Positions 25,504-34,343 of a stretch of DNA of 59,948 nt are shown piece by piece (positions within the stretch are counted from its first letter, which is position 1; each line of letters begins with the position of its first letter). Source of the DNA: Synechococcales cyanobacterium GL140_1_metabinner_5_sub (GTDB lineage Bacteria > Cyanobacteriota > Cyanobacteriia > Cyanobacteriales > Chamaesiphonaceae); NCBI GenBank assembly GCA_025359065.1, contig JANYHM010000067.1, positions 1 through 59,948 on the forward strand. Reading direction: 5' to 3'. Made by a program: the position numbers and the translations under genes. The notes under the pieces are model-generated. The model did no database searches. It was not told the origin of the DNA and saw only the letters and a list, made by a program, of their open reading frames with translations.

Positions 25504-26310
25504 GTGCTTCCAGCTAAACAGCAATCTCCAGATAATTTTAATGACATGGCTTTGGGTATTATTTCTACCCAGAGTTTTCCGGCGATCGTGGGTATTGCCG
25601 ATATGATGCTGAAATCTTCGGGTGTGACTTTGGTGGGCTATGAGAAGATCGGTAATGGTTATTGTAATGCAGTGGTACGGGGGACGATCGCTAACGTGCA
25701 AATTGCGATTGATGTGGGTTTAGATACCGCCGAGAAATTTGGTCAAACTATTTCTAGTACGATTATTCCTCGGCCTTTGCCAAATTTGGAGGCAGTGTTG
25801 CCGATCGGGAGTAGGCTGGCGGCTTTGACTCGGGGGAATGGTCGCAATAAGTTGGCAAATACGGCGATCGGGCTGCTAGAAACCAGGGGGTTTGTGGCTT
25901 TGGTGGGAGCGGCAGATATTATGATGAAGGCGGCAGATATTGAGGTGGCGGCCTACGAAAAAATTGGGGCAGGTCTGTGTACGATCGTAATTCGGGGGGC
26001 GGTGACGGATGTGGCGATCGCGGTGGAAGCGGGAATGTTGGAGGCGGAGCGAATTGGTGAGCTGAGTGCGGTGATGGTGATTCCTCGGCCTCTAGATGAT
26101 CTGGAAAATACGTTGCCGATTAGTAGTCATTGGGTCGAGAAGCCAATTATGCTGCCGTTGACTGCTCAAGAAGTAGCGGTGCCTCAGGTATTGGAGCCAG
26201 CTTTGGAGTTGGTGGAGTTGCCGTTGGTAGAGTTACCTCAAAGAGAGCCACAAAGTTTGCAGTTGCCGGATGGGGATGAGAGGAGAGATGGTGACGATCA
26301 ATTAAACTAG
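25504..26310 (+). CDS. ccmO: Tandem-BMC carboxysome shell protein CcmO
   Basis: The 268-residue protein has two BMC domains in one chain: first about residues 15-100 (MALGIISTQSFPAIVGIADM, pore YEKIGNG), second about 119-205 (TAIGLLETRGFVALVGAADI, pore YEKIGAG). Trimers of tandem domains mimic a hexamer and help form facet junctions. After residue 215 a proline/leucine-rich tail with VELPLVELP-type repeats and an acidic end is specific to this protein. The GTG at 25504 is proposed; ATG at 25546 (MALGII) would start exactly at the BMC domain. The 174 bases before it contain only degenerate coding-like sequence. It is the last gene of the ccm operon. Confidence 0.9.
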   Translation: MLPAKQQSPDNFNDMALGIISTQSFPAIVGIADMMLKSSGVTLVGYEKIGNGYCNAVVRGTIANVQIAIDVGLDTAEKFGQTISSTIIPRPLPNLEAVLPIGSRLAALTRGNGRNKLANTAIGLLETRGFVALVGAADIMMKAADIEVAAYEKIGAGLCTIVIRGAVTDVAIAVEAGMLEAERIGELSAVMVIPRPLDDLENTLPISSHWVEKPIMLPLTAQEVAVPQVLEPALELVELPLVELPQREPQSLQLPDGDERRDGDDQLN

Positions 26311-26418
26311 GATATAATCAAGGACATCTAAAATATCAGTGTTTTCTTAAATAGATACTCCTTGAGTAGTTGGGATTTGGATCATCCTGTTTTAAATATT
26401 TTCAGAATTATCGACATC

Positions 26419-26952
26419 TTAGCCCAAAAAAGACTCGATCGCCTCTGCACACCAAGCCAACCATTCCGTCTCCAGTCGAATACCTTGGCGTAGAGTCAAA
26501 TACTGATAACGACGATTTACATCAAGCTGACAGGTATCCGCAAAAAATCTTTGCTCGATCGACTTATAGGTATCCAACAGATCTTGGTGCTGCGATCGAT
26601 GATGCTCTAACTCATCTAAAATCACCGCCGGATCCACCAAGTTTCCTGCAAATAATTTCACCAACAAATCATCCTTAATCGCCGCTACCGTCGATGGTTG
26701 GGCAATCCATTCCCGCAAATAATCCTTCCCGGTCTCGGTTACTTCATAGACTTTTTTATCAGGACGATTGCTCTGCTGCACCACCACGGCTGAAATGTAA
26801 GCTTGCTCTTCTAGCTTGGTCAATTCCCGATAGATCTGCTGGTGACTGGCACTCCAAAAGAAGCCTACCGTGCCGTCAAATTTTTTCGCTAGGTCATAGC
26901 CACTGCAAGGGGCTTCGTGTAACGCAGTCAAAAGGGCGTGGGATAAAGCCAT
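26419..26952 (-). CDS. PadR family transcriptional regulator
   Basis: This is a 177-residue protein from the preferred start Met (MALSHALLTALHEAPCSGYD); an upstream ATG at 26982 adds 10 residues. The N-terminal winged helix (ALSHALL-x-L-x-x-x-x-x-SGYDLAKKF, then SASHQQIYRELTKLEEQAYI) is the PadR signature. The C-terminal half is an elongated helical dimer region (ELEHHRSQHQDLLDTY). It is divergent from a Coq4-like gene, with a perfect 19-bp inverted repeat between them. It probably represses both the neighbour and itself and responds to a small molecule, perhaps a phenolic or quinone compound; the ligand is not known. Confidence 0.87.
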   Translation of the reverse strand: MALSHALLTALHEAPCSGYDLAKKFDGTVGFFWSASHQQIYRELTKLEEQAYISAVVVQQSNRPDKKVYEVTETGKDYLREWIAQPSTVAAIKDDLLVKLFAGNLVDPAVILDELEHHRSQHQDLLDTYKSIEQRFFADTCQLDVNRRYQYLTLRQGIRLETEWLAWCAEAIESFLG

Positions 26953-27011
26953 GGACAATTCGATCAATAAGCCAACATCCAAATTATGACATCCCTAGTT
27001 CACATTAAGGG

Positions 27012-27065
27012 TTGACATATTCAATTAAGTGCATATAAAATCACGGTATGCACTTAATTGAATAT
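27012..27065 (+). promoter_or_regulatory. PadR-type operator overlapping promoter
   Basis: ATATTCAATTAAGTGCATA (27017-27035) and its exact inverse TATGCACTTAATTGAATAT (27047-27065) are separated by 11 bases. The TTGACA at 27012-27017 with TATAAA at 27034-27039 (16-base spacing) forms a promoter toward the Coq4-like gene whose spacer is the left arm. PadR proteins bind such dyads (ATGCA/TGCAT half-sites), so bound regulator would block the polymerase. Confidence 0.75.
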
Positions 27066-27097
27066 TAAATTTTTTTGCAATTATTAGGAGTCACACT

Positions 27098-27760
27098 ATG
27101 TTAAATATCCTCAAACCTTGCCAAATGCCAAAAGGCATTAACTGGCGAGAAGTGGGCAAAGCCTACCAAGTATTCATGCGCGATCCAGCCAAAGGAATTT
27201 TGCACATCCTTGCCGCTGGTCGCCACAGCTATTGGCAGAAATTAGTAATTGCCCGACTGCGCCGTCAAGCCAAACTCATTGCCGATAAAGAAGTCTCGAT
27301 CGCCTTTGGCGCAAGCGGAGCGATCGACCTAAACAGCCTCAGTCAACTTCCTGCCGATACCTTGGGTGGAGCCTACGCTCGGCACATGCTTGCCCAGGGT
27401 TTTACTGCCGATTCTTTTATTGATAACGACCAAGACACGGTGTTTGATAAAAGGCTGGGGATCGCCCACGATGTGCAACATATTATGACTGGCTTCGATA
27501 GTTCGCCGATCGGGGAATTTGGTCTGGCCGCCTTTATGTTGGTGCAGTATCGAGACTTGTTGAATGTATTTGTACTTTCTTGGGTGCCTTGGTCAATGAT
27601 TGGCAATATTCGTTGGATCCCCAAACTCACAGCGGCTCTGTGTCGCGGTTTTATCGGAGGCTGGCAGAGTCAACCCCTGGTAGCCTATCCGTTTGAAGAC
27701 AATTGGCATAAGTCGCTATTAGAGGTTCGCCAAGAACTACGAATTCCGCAGATCAAATAG
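27098..27760 (+). CDS. Coq4-family protein
   Basis: The 220-residue protein has the Coq4 zinc-ligand motif HDxxH as HDVQHIMTGFD near residue 127, preceded by RHMLAQGFTADSF and followed by GEFGLAAFMLVQYRD. Coq4 acts in ubiquinone biosynthesis in eukaryotes and proteobacteria (C1 decarboxylation/hydroxylation step in recent work). Cyanobacteria use plastoquinone, so the role here is open: quinone modification or lipid binding is possible. It is controlled from a PadR operator next to its promoter and has the ribosome site TTAGGAGTC. The frame is intact. Confidence 0.75.
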   Translation: MLNILKPCQMPKGINWREVGKAYQVFMRDPAKGILHILAAGRHSYWQKLVIARLRRQAKLIADKEVSIAFGASGAIDLNSLSQLPADTLGGAYARHMLAQGFTADSFIDNDQDTVFDKRLGIAHDVQHIMTGFDSSPIGEFGLAAFMLVQYRDLLNVFVLSWVPWSMIGNIRWIPKLTAALCRGFIGGWQSQPLVAYPFEDNWHKSLLEVRQELRIPQIK

Positions 27761-27763
27761 AAT

Positions 27764-27976
27764 ATGTTTTGCGTCTTACTGATGGGCAAGGTGGCTGCGC
27801 CAACTATGGCCACTTACTCGGCGATAAAGTTCGCTATCTTGGGCTTTAGTCGTGCTCTACGCAACGAATTAGCCGCCGATAACATATTGATCTACCTCAC
27901 ATTCCTATCGATCGCTCTGGTAAATTACCGGGGCGATTTGTTAAAAGCTTTGATAAAACTTGTTCTAATTTGGTAG
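27764..27976 (+). pseudogene. Short-chain dehydrogenase remnant
   Basis: The frame MGKVAAPTMATYSAIKFAIL, then GFSRALRNELAADNI, carries the SDR active-site block (Tyr-x3-Lys as YSAIK, here with Ile where Thr is typical) and the helix after it. The family's N-terminal Rossmann domain is missing, and after NELAADNILIYLT the sequence no longer follows the family. The only available start gives a 70-residue peptide, too short to be an enzyme. It is a broken fragment 3 bases after the Coq4-like gene, so it was perhaps once part of the same operon. Confidence 0.65.
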
Positions 27977-28021
27977 CTAGGACAACTACAATATGGCTAT
28001 TAAAAGATTTTGGATTTATCT

Positions 28022-28528
28022 ATGACAATTTCGATGTATCAAGCTTCATTGCCAGGATTAATTCACTCTTTGAGCAACCTGGCAACTATTTTAGAAAAGG
28101 CTGATGCTCACGCCACAGCCAAAAAAATTGATCCAAGCGTGTTAATTAATAGTCGTTTATCACCCGATATGTTGCCCTTGAGCAAGCAAGTCCAAATTTC
28201 TTCAGATATTGCCCGTCGAGGTGTGGCCAGACTAGCTGGCGTAGATGCTCCAAGCATGGAAGATAACGAAACTACTTTTCCAGAGCTGATTACGCGGTTA
28301 CAAAAGACGATCGATTACCTCAAACAGTTCACGCCAGAACAAATCGATGGCTGCGAAGAAAAAGAAATCACGTTACCAATTGGCAAAGAAACCATGAAGT
28401 TTGCCGGAATGCCCTATTTGCTCTACTTCATTTTGCCCAACGTCTATTTCCATGTGACTACTGCCTACGGCATTTTGCGCCATTCTGGTGTAGAGCTAGG
28501 CAAAACAGACTTTTTGGGTAAACCTTAA
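28022..28528 (+). CDS. DUF1993 family protein
   Basis: From the preferred ATG at 28022 (MTISMYQASLPGLIHSLSNL) the protein has 168 residues, the normal DUF1993 length. Conserved parts are PGLIHSLSNLATILEKADAH, RLSPDMLPLSKQVQISSDIA, and the C-terminal PNVYFHVTTAYGILRHSGVE with its His-containing helix. The fold is like the DinB four-helix bundle, which in some members binds a metal. Function is unknown. It lies downstream of the SDR remnant and upstream of a small hypothetical gene, all on the plus strand. A TTG at 28010 would add 4 residues. Confidence 0.8.
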   Translation: MTISMYQASLPGLIHSLSNLATILEKADAHATAKKIDPSVLINSRLSPDMLPLSKQVQISSDIARRGVARLAGVDAPSMEDNETTFPELITRLQKTIDYLKQFTPEQIDGCEEKEITLPIGKETMKFAGMPYLLYFILPNVYFHVTTAYGILRHSGVELGKTDFLGKP

Positions 28529-28535
28529 ATAAAAG

Positions 28536-28898
28536 GTGTCGCTCTTGTTTTGTCCTAACCAAATTATCTGTATCGATTTAGATGATCTGCGGCTATTCGC
28601 CGAAGTTATTCAAATGATCCCCGATCGCGATCGACTATGGGCTAGACCTTTGGCATTGGCAGAGCAAGAGAATTACGATCTGCGGCTGCTCTATGATTTG
28701 CGGGAAGCACCCCAGCTAATTTTGCCCCCAGCATTATTCCGCGAAGCAATGGATACCGAGGTGATGCCCTTAATGACTGAGCTATTTCAGTTAGAAGCAG
28801 TTGCTAAACCAGAGGCAAACACTGAAGTTTTGGGACGACAAGCGCTACAAGCTTTTATCCGCAGTCTGTTGCGGCCAACAGCTCATTGGCATTCTTAG
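28536..28898 (+). CDS. Conserved hypothetical cyanobacterial protein
   Basis: The 120-residue protein has a GTG start at 28536. It resembles small soluble cyanobacterial proteins without assigned function: [19 protein letters not shown], then [40 protein letters not shown]. The pattern of leucines and charged residues suggests helical bundle packing. Its 3' end overlaps the end of hemE on the other strand by 44 bases (28855-28898), with hemE stopping inside. This convergent overlap could allow antisense interference between the two mRNAs. Confidence 0.6.
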   Translation: MSLLFCPNQIICIDLDDLRLFAEVIQMIPDRDRLWARPLALAEQENYDLRLLYDLREAPQLILPPALFREAMDTEVMPLMTELFQLEAVAKPEANTEVLGRQALQAFIRSLLRPTAHWHS

Positions 28899-29925
28899 CG
28901 GTCTCAAAGAAAAAGCGCACATTATCTTCGGGAGTAGTGGGCAACACTCCATGCCCCAAATTCATCACATGCTTATGACGGCCAGCCTTGCTCATGGTAT
29001 CTAAAATCCGATCGCGGATAAAATCTTGAGATCCATAGAGCACACAAGGATCCATATTTCCCTGAGCGCCAATATTTGCGCCAATCCGCTGACGACCAAC
29101 CGCCATATCCACAGTCCAGTCCAGGCTGACCATATCGCAACCCGAAGCACCCATCATTTCTAAAATGCCACTGCTGCCGGTCACCAACAAAATTAACGGT
29201 GTATCGGGGTGAGTTTCTTTTACCTTTTTAAAAACCTGCTGCTGGTAAGGATGGGCAAAAGTAGCATAGTCTTGAGGGCTAAGATGACCAGCCCAAGAAT
29301 CAAACATCTGCACAATTTGGGCACCGCTGTCGATTTGATAGCACACATATACGGCGATCGCGTCGGCAATTTTAGACAGAAGCTGATGCAGCAAAGCTGG
29401 CTCAGTAAAAGCCATCCCCTTAATTACTTCATAATTTTTCGAGCCTTTACCTTCTACCGCATAGGCCGCCAAAGTCCAAGGCGCACCCACAAACCCCAAA
29501 ACAGTGGCCGCATTGCCAACTTCTTGCCGCAAAGATTTCAGAATAGTTTTAATAAAAGGCATCGATTCTTCTGGCACCAAGGGATGCAAAGCATCAATTT
29601 GAGCCTGAGTGCGCAACGGCGAATGAATAATAGGCCCTTTGCCTTCGGCAATATCCATATCGATGCCCAAGCCAGGAAGGGGCGTGACGATATCAGAAAA
29701 AAGAATTACGCCATCGGGTTGAAAAGCTTTCCAGGGTTGCAGAGAAACCTCGATCGCCACTTCTGGAATTTCGGAGCGTTCCCGAAAAGAGGGATATTTG
29801 TCGCGCAAATCTCGATAGACCTTCATGTAGCGGCCAGCCTGACGCATCATCCAGACAGGAGTGCGCTCCACATTTTCGCCACGGGCAGCACGCAAGAGCA
29901 AAGGGGTATCATTAATGCCGGTCAT
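28855..29925 (-). CDS. hemE: Uroporphyrinogen decarboxylase
   Basis: The 356-residue protein is the complete length of the family. It starts [20 protein letters not shown] and shows the signature [20 protein letters not shown] (residues 22-41), substrate residues in [40 protein letters not shown], and the C-terminal [20 protein letters not shown]. It removes four acetate carboxyls from uroporphyrinogen III to give coproporphyrinogen III in heme and chlorophyll synthesis, in the cytoplasm. It is monocistronic as far as can be seen; its 3' end overlaps a convergent gene by 44 bases. The 181-base region upstream contains a TATATA-rich promoter area. Confidence 0.95.
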   Translation of the reverse strand: MTGINDTPLLLRAARGENVERTPVWMMRQAGRYMKVYRDLRDKYPSFRERSEIPEVAIEVSLQPWKAFQPDGVILFSDIVTPLPGLGIDMDIAEGKGPIIHSPLRTQAQIDALHPLVPEESMPFIKTILKSLRQEVGNAATVLGFVGAPWTLAAYAVEGKGSKNYEVIKGMAFTEPALLHQLLSKIADAIAVYVCYQIDSGAQIVQMFDSWAGHLSPQDYATFAHPYQQQVFKKVKETHPDTPLILLVTGSSGILEMMGASGCDMVSLDWTVDMAVGRQRIGANIGAQGNMDPCVLYGSQDFIRDRILDTMSKAGRHKHVMNLGHGVLPTTPEDNVRFFFETAKNANELLAATDCG

Positions 29926-30106
29926 ATAAGTGCCTTATATATAGGTGAGGAAAAATTAACAATCATTAAGAATTTAAGACTTAATCTCCGGATCATCATC
30001 CGTTCTGGGCGTTTTTTCTTTCCCAAAAGTTAACAAAAAAACACAGTTAAACATTTGGCATGTTTAATGACACCCAGCGCATTTTCCAGATTCTGGGGAA
30101 AGATTC

Positions 30107-30721
30107 TTAATGCGGAAATTCTACCGGCTTCACTGCTCCATCTCCTACCGTAAATACAGTCTTGGCCGCAAAAACCCCGCCCACCAGCAAACCACAAGCA
30201 GCCAAAAACATCACCAAATGCAGCGGCTTACTTAACAAAGGGTGTCGCTGACGAAAAGAGATAGCCGATTTCTGGGGAGTGTGCTTACGCTTAGCCTGCT
30301 GTTGACGAGCAGGCGGTGGCATTTGGGGCAAATCGGCCTGATGCAAATTGAGAATGTGTTGCCAGTCTGGAAGCAGCCTTGCCCGATCGCGGCCCACAAT
30401 CACCACCCGATCAATCTCTTCTGGTTGCAGTCTCTCTAGGGCTTCTCGCAAAAAGTCAATCAAAAACAGCCGATCGACCGTCTCTGGCAAAATCGCCGTC
30501 ACCACCAAACAATCATTTCCCATGATTGCAGTCACTTCTACACCTAACGGCGATAAGGTATTATCAATTAGCCAATTCAATGCAGCCACATCTCCAGCTT
30601 TCGCTAAAGCCATCAAATGAGGACGAGTTTCTGATGATAAACGAGGAGTGGAAGAGGGCGCTGAGCGGGGTATTGACCGCAAAGTTGACCGAGATTTGGT
30701 AGGAGAGCTGGTAGAAAACAT
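30107..30721 (-). CDS. Hypothetical cyanobacterial protein with C-terminal membrane helix
   Basis: The proposed ATG at 30721 (MFSTSSPTKSRSTLRSIPRS) gives 204 residues; an upstream frame start at 30832 adds 37 that look non-coding. Residues 1-30 are Ser/Arg/Pro-rich and disordered. A mixed alpha-beta region follows (HLMALAKAGDVAALNWLIDN, then EIDRVVIVGRDRARLLPDWQ), then a basic linker (QQQAKRKHTPQKSAISFRQR) and one membrane helix (PLHLVMFLAACGLLVGGVFA). It is probably a cytosolic domain anchored at the membrane by its C-terminus. It resembles cyanobacterial proteins without known role. It is divergent from the polysaccharide co-polymerase gene across about 218 bases. Confidence 0.6.
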   Translation of the reverse strand: MFSTSSPTKSRSTLRSIPRSAPSSTPRLSSETRPHLMALAKAGDVAALNWLIDNTLSPLGVEVTAIMGNDCLVVTAILPETVDRLFLIDFLREALERLQPEEIDRVVIVGRDRARLLPDWQHILNLHQADLPQMPPPARQQQAKRKHTPQKSAISFRQRHPLLSKPLHLVMFLAACGLLVGGVFAAKTVFTVGDGAVKPVEFPH

Positions 30722-30939
30722 AATCTTTATTGAGAGATATTTATCAAGTGGAAATAAAGCCAATCGTTCAGCAATATCTATGATGCCAGTAGTTAGTGTG
30801 TTTAGGCTATAATCACGATCAAAGCCACTCACGCTAATGAATTCAGACTCTGTATCTATTCAGCGCTAATCATTGAGCTGCGCTTTTAAACTGTACTGCA
30901 AAGACACATAACTTACCAGGCTTTAAACCCGATCTGCTC

Positions 30940-33141
30940 ATGGAAGAAATCGCACAATACGGCTCAATTTTAAAGCGTCGCTGGTTACCCGCAACCTTCG
31001 TATTCTTGCTGATTGCTGGGTTAGCTACCATCTATACGGTTAAGCAAACACCCATCTACCAGTCAAAAGGCCAGTTGCTATTCAAGAAAAACAGCAAAAC
31101 TTCTAGTTTGCTAGACGGGTTAGGTGTTAGTGCATTAGCGGATGTCGGTGGATCTAATAGCCCCGTAAACAACCAATTAGAAATCATTCGCTCTTTACCG
31201 ATTATTGAGGGGGCAATTACCTCTCTAGATTTGAAGGACAAAAAAGGTGAACGGCTCAAGGCTGAGCAGTTTTTGACACAAATGAAAGTTGCTAATATTA
31301 AAAGCACTGATGTCTTAGACTTTTCTTATCAAGACACCGATGCGACTAGAGCCGCTAGAGTATTGCAAATGGTGTTTGATCTCTACCAACAAAAAGATTT
31401 AGAAAACCAGCGCAAAGATTCTCAAGCTGCCCGGATATTTGTTGAAAAGCAATTGCCCGATTTGGAAATTAAAGTACGGGAATCGGAAAGTAGAATTAGA
31501 GATTTCCGTGAGAAGCACCAAGTGGTCGATTTGGCATCTGAAGCTTCTCGATCGGTGGAAACTATCAATAACCTAAACCGAGACATTACAACTGCATCGG
31601 CTCAGCTAGCCGCTGAAAAGTCTCGCATCGCCAAAATGCAGACACTCTTAGGTAAGGATGTTTCTTCGGTAGTGCAAAATACCTTAGTGAGTGAATCGCC
31701 TGGTATGAAAGATGCGATCGCTACCCTTCAAGAAGCTCGCAAAAAACTGGCTCTGGAACGCACTCGCTTTAGCGAAATTAATCCATCAGTAATTGATCTA
31801 CAGCAAAAAGTGCAGGCTTTAGAGGTCGATCTGCGCGATCGATTCAACAAGGCTGTGAGCAACAGAAACCCCAATATTAAAACTGGTGAAGTTACTGACC
31901 TGCAAAAATCTGGTTTGCAAGAAAGTATGGTTACTGACTACACTAAAGCAGAAACCCAACGAGTAGCCCTAGAGCAGCAAATCAATGCCTTAGTCTATGT
32001 GTCTACGGCCTATCGCGATCGGGCAAATCGTTTACCTCAGCTTGAACAAGCCCAACGGGAATTGAACCGGCAACTGGAAGTATCTTTGACCACTTATAAA
32101 ACCCTACGCGCCAAGTTAGAAGAGTTTCGGATTGCCGAAAATCAAACCACCGGTAACATCACTCTGGTCACACCGCCTACAATCAACCCCGAAGCAATTT
32201 CACCCAAAAATGTCCAGAACATTGCCATTGGTAGTTTCTTGGGTCTGTTCTTAGGGGCAGCCGCAGCATTTGTGTTGGACAGTACCGATCGCCGGATCAA
32301 AACTGCTCAAGAAGCTCAACAGCTTTTCCCCGACTACTCAATTTTGGGACGTATTCCTGACTTCCAGCAGAGAGAAATGGTGGTTACTAGCAAATTGATG
32401 TTTGGTAAATCTACTAGAACCGCCGGTAGACTAATGGCCAGAAACACCGGCAGTGACCAAGAAAATGAAGCATTCCGCTCACTCCAAGCTAACCTGCGCT
32501 TCTTGAACGCCGATACGCCCATTAAGGCGATCGTGGTTTCTAGCTCGTTGCCGCGCGAAGGTAAATCTACTGTGGCTGCCAACTTAGCCTTGGTAACAGC
32601 AGAGCTAGGCCGCAAAGTGCTGCTGGTAGATGGCGATATGCGCAAGCCTTCTCAACATCGGATTTGGCGGCAAAATCCCGATGTGGGCTTGAGTAACGTT
32701 TTGACTAATCAAAGCAAGCAAGAAGAAGCGATTATTGAAGTAGAACCCAATTTATATCTACTCACTGCCGGTACTCCACCACCTAACCCGATCGCCCTAA
32801 TCGATTCTTCTCAGATGGGAATTTTGATCGGTGAATGGACGAAGACCTATGACTTGGTGATCATCGATGCTCCACCGCTAACCGTAGCGGCGGATGCTAC
32901 TTTACTTTCTAAGAAAGCCAGCGGTATTGTGTTTGTCATGCGCCCCAACGTGGTGGACAAAGATGCAGCCATGCAGTCGCGAGAAATCTTGGAACAGTCT
33001 GAGCAGAATGTCTTGGGCATGGTACTTAATGGTATCCCAATGGAATCCAAGAAATACAATGACTACTACTACCAAGGAAGCAAGCCTGCGGTAGAAGACA
33101 GCGACCTGACTAGTGGCATCAAGATTAAGCAGGATGTTTAA
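30940..33141 (+). CDS. Polysaccharide co-polymerase/bacterial tyrosine kinase (Wzc-like)
   Basis: This 733-residue protein fuses a Wzz chain-length domain with a BY-kinase. TM1 is near residues 17-36 (TFVFLLIAGLATIYTV), then a long periplasmic coiled region (about 150-400), then TM2 near 423-445 (NIAIGSFLGLFLGAAAAFVL). The cytosolic kinase has Walker A SSLPREGKSTVAANLAL near 533, Walker A' LLVDGDMRKPSQ near 565 and Walker B LVIIDAPPLTV near 639. The C-terminus KKYNDYYYQGSKP is a short Tyr cluster for autophosphorylation. It controls extracellular polysaccharide polymer length and export. No Wzx/Wzy or glycosyltransferases are next to it, so this is a stand-alone copy with a strong terminator after it. 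Confidence 0.87.
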   Translation: MEEIAQYGSILKRRWLPATFVFLLIAGLATIYTVKQTPIYQSKGQLLFKKNSKTSSLLDGLGVSALADVGGSNSPVNNQLEIIRSLPIIEGAITSLDLKDKKGERLKAEQFLTQMKVANIKSTDVLDFSYQDTDATRAARVLQMVFDLYQQKDLENQRKDSQAARIFVEKQLPDLEIKVRESESRIRDFREKHQVVDLASEASRSVETINNLNRDITTASAQLAAEKSRIAKMQTLLGKDVSSVVQNTLVSESPGMKDAIATLQEARKKLALERTRFSEINPSVIDLQQKVQALEVDLRDRFNKAVSNRNPNIKTGEVTDLQKSGLQESMVTDYTKAETQRVALEQQINALVYVSTAYRDRANRLPQLEQAQRELNRQLEVSLTTYKTLRAKLEEFRIAENQTTGNITLVTPPTINPEAISPKNVQNIAIGSFLGLFLGAAAAFVLDSTDRRIKTAQEAQQLFPDYSILGRIPDFQQREMVVTSKLMFGKSTRTAGRLMARNTGSDQENEAFRSLQANLRFLNADTPIKAIVVSSSLPREGKSTVAANLALVTAELGRKVLLVDGDMRKPSQHRIWRQNPDVGLSNVLTNQSKQEEAIIEVEPNLYLLTAGTPPPNPIALIDSSQMGILIGEWTKTYDLVIIDAPPLTVAADATLLSKKASGIVFVMRPNVVDKDAAMQSREILEQSEQNVLGMVLNGIPMESKKYNDYYYQGSKPAVEDSDLTSGIKIKQDV

Positions 33142-33147
33142 ATAATA

Positions 33148-33201
33148 AATTAAAAATTTGACGTGATGAAAAATTAGTCTCATCACGTCAAATTTTTAAT
33201 T
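33148..33201. terminator. Perfect 22-bp terminator stem-loop
   Basis: 33148-33169 (core ATTTGACGTGATGA) pairs without mismatch with 33180-33201 around a 10-base loop. The AT-rich outer arms supply A- and T-runs on both sides, so it can stop the polysaccharide gene transcript and any leftward transcription. Confidence 0.85.
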
Positions 33202-33387
33202 AGGTGGTAGCAATAGCTTTGATTCTATCGCTGGTCTATGGGACGAAGTATGTGAGGGACGACCGCGATCGATAACGATCGCACGTCATCAGCAAGTTGC
33301 TGTATAGGTTTGCTGGATGTGATATTTTAGTGAAATGATACTCAAATCAATAACTAATACCTATGCAGATGAAGATCGAGTTTGGTG

Positions 33388-33951
33388 TCAAAGATTTAGG
33401 ATTGCTCGATCGATCCACCCAGGTAATTCTGGCATGTAAGTAACGATCGAATTGCCGTCAATCGTAGCTACTAGCTGATGTCTAGCATCTGTGGAGTTGT
33501 CGTAAAGGATTAATCGATCGACGATTTTGGCGGCTTTGTTTAGGTTGGCAAGGCTGCGATCGTAGCGACGTAGAATATCGGCTCTGGGCACATCATGACC
33601 GCCTAGTTCAACTCGATCGCCAACCCTCAGAACATTAATGTTGGGATTGCTGATCCCGATGTAAATTAGTACAACTAGCCAGCCCTGACTTTTCAACTCA
33701 CGCATTAAGTTGATGTATGTGTTGCCAGCCAGAGTTGTCTCGACAATAAAGCTCTGTCCTGAGCGAACATATTGCTGGGCAAGAATTAAGGATTGTCTGC
33801 CAGCCGCGATCGCAGCGGAAGATGGATCGATGGGATCGATTTCTCTCGCGATCGCGTCAGGGTCGATGAGCGGAGTATTATTGGCAGATAGTTTGGTGAG
33901 TGTTGATTTACCAGAACCATTAGCTCCAGCAACAACGGTTAAAGTCGGCAT
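33388..33951 (-). CDS. Zeta-toxin-like P-loop kinase
   Basis: The 187-residue protein starts MPTLTVVAGANGSGKSTLTK, where GANGSGKS at 9-16 is the Walker A. It continues PLIDPDAIAREIDP, then the FIVETTLAGNTYINLMRELK segment, VVLIYIGISNPNINVLRVGD, and RADILRRYDRSLANL, which match the zeta toxin/AAA_33 family. Zeta toxins phosphorylate UDP-N-acetylglucosamine and block peptidoglycan synthesis, though many genomic members have other nucleotide substrates. A small antitoxin-like gene ends 2 bases before its start. The length is normal for the single-domain form and no residues are obviously lost. Confidence 0.8.
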   Translation of the reverse strand: MPTLTVVAGANGSGKSTLTKLSANNTPLIDPDAIAREIDPIDPSSAAIAAGRQSLILAQQYVRSGQSFIVETTLAGNTYINLMRELKSQGWLVVLIYIGISNPNINVLRVGDRVELGGHDVPRADILRRYDRSLANLNKAAKIVDRLILYDNSTDARHQLVATIDGNSIVTYMPELPGWIDRAILNL

Positions 33952-33953
33952 AC

Positions 33954-34208
33954 TCAGAGGATTTCACCAATTATTTTTGTGCTGCCATCTGCTTCGATCT
34001 CAATCTCGAATTTCTGCCCGTTGGCTTCTTCTCTGACCAATTTCTCACCGCTGGTGTAATGAATTGGTTTCCCCATTGCTTTGAGACGCATAATATCTGC
34101 CCCAGCTTGCTTTTGGGCTGCAATCTCTATCCTTCGTGCCATGACCTCAATATCTTCATCAGGAATAATATTGGAGCCAGTATTGGTTTTAGGTTTGGTA
34201 TAAGTCAT
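33954..34208 (-). CDS. Small protein paired with zeta-like toxin (antitoxin candidate)
   Basis: The 84-residue protein starts MTYTKPKTNTGSNIIPDEDI with an acidic helix (EDIEVMARRIEIAAQKQAGA), a basic linker and an acidic C-terminus (KFEIEIEADGSTKIIGEIL). It is not a recognised antitoxin fold, but small acidic proteins encoded immediately ahead of zeta-type kinases (2-base gap here) usually serve as their antitoxin. The ribosome site AGGAGGATACA is strong. Its function is inferred from position. Confidence 0.6.
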   Translation of the reverse strand: MTYTKPKTNTGSNIIPDEDIEVMARRIEIAAQKQAGADIMRLKAMGKPIHYTSGEKLVREEANGQKFEIEIEADGSTKIIGEIL

Positions 34209-34343
34209 TGTATCCTCCTTAAAACTACGTCAATTCAAATTTGAACTGGTGTGATAGGCTATCGACCGAATAAGCAATTCGACTAGTGAATCTATACATA
34301 GGGAGGAGAGTAGAAAATCCACCCTCCTCCTTTTTCAAACTTA

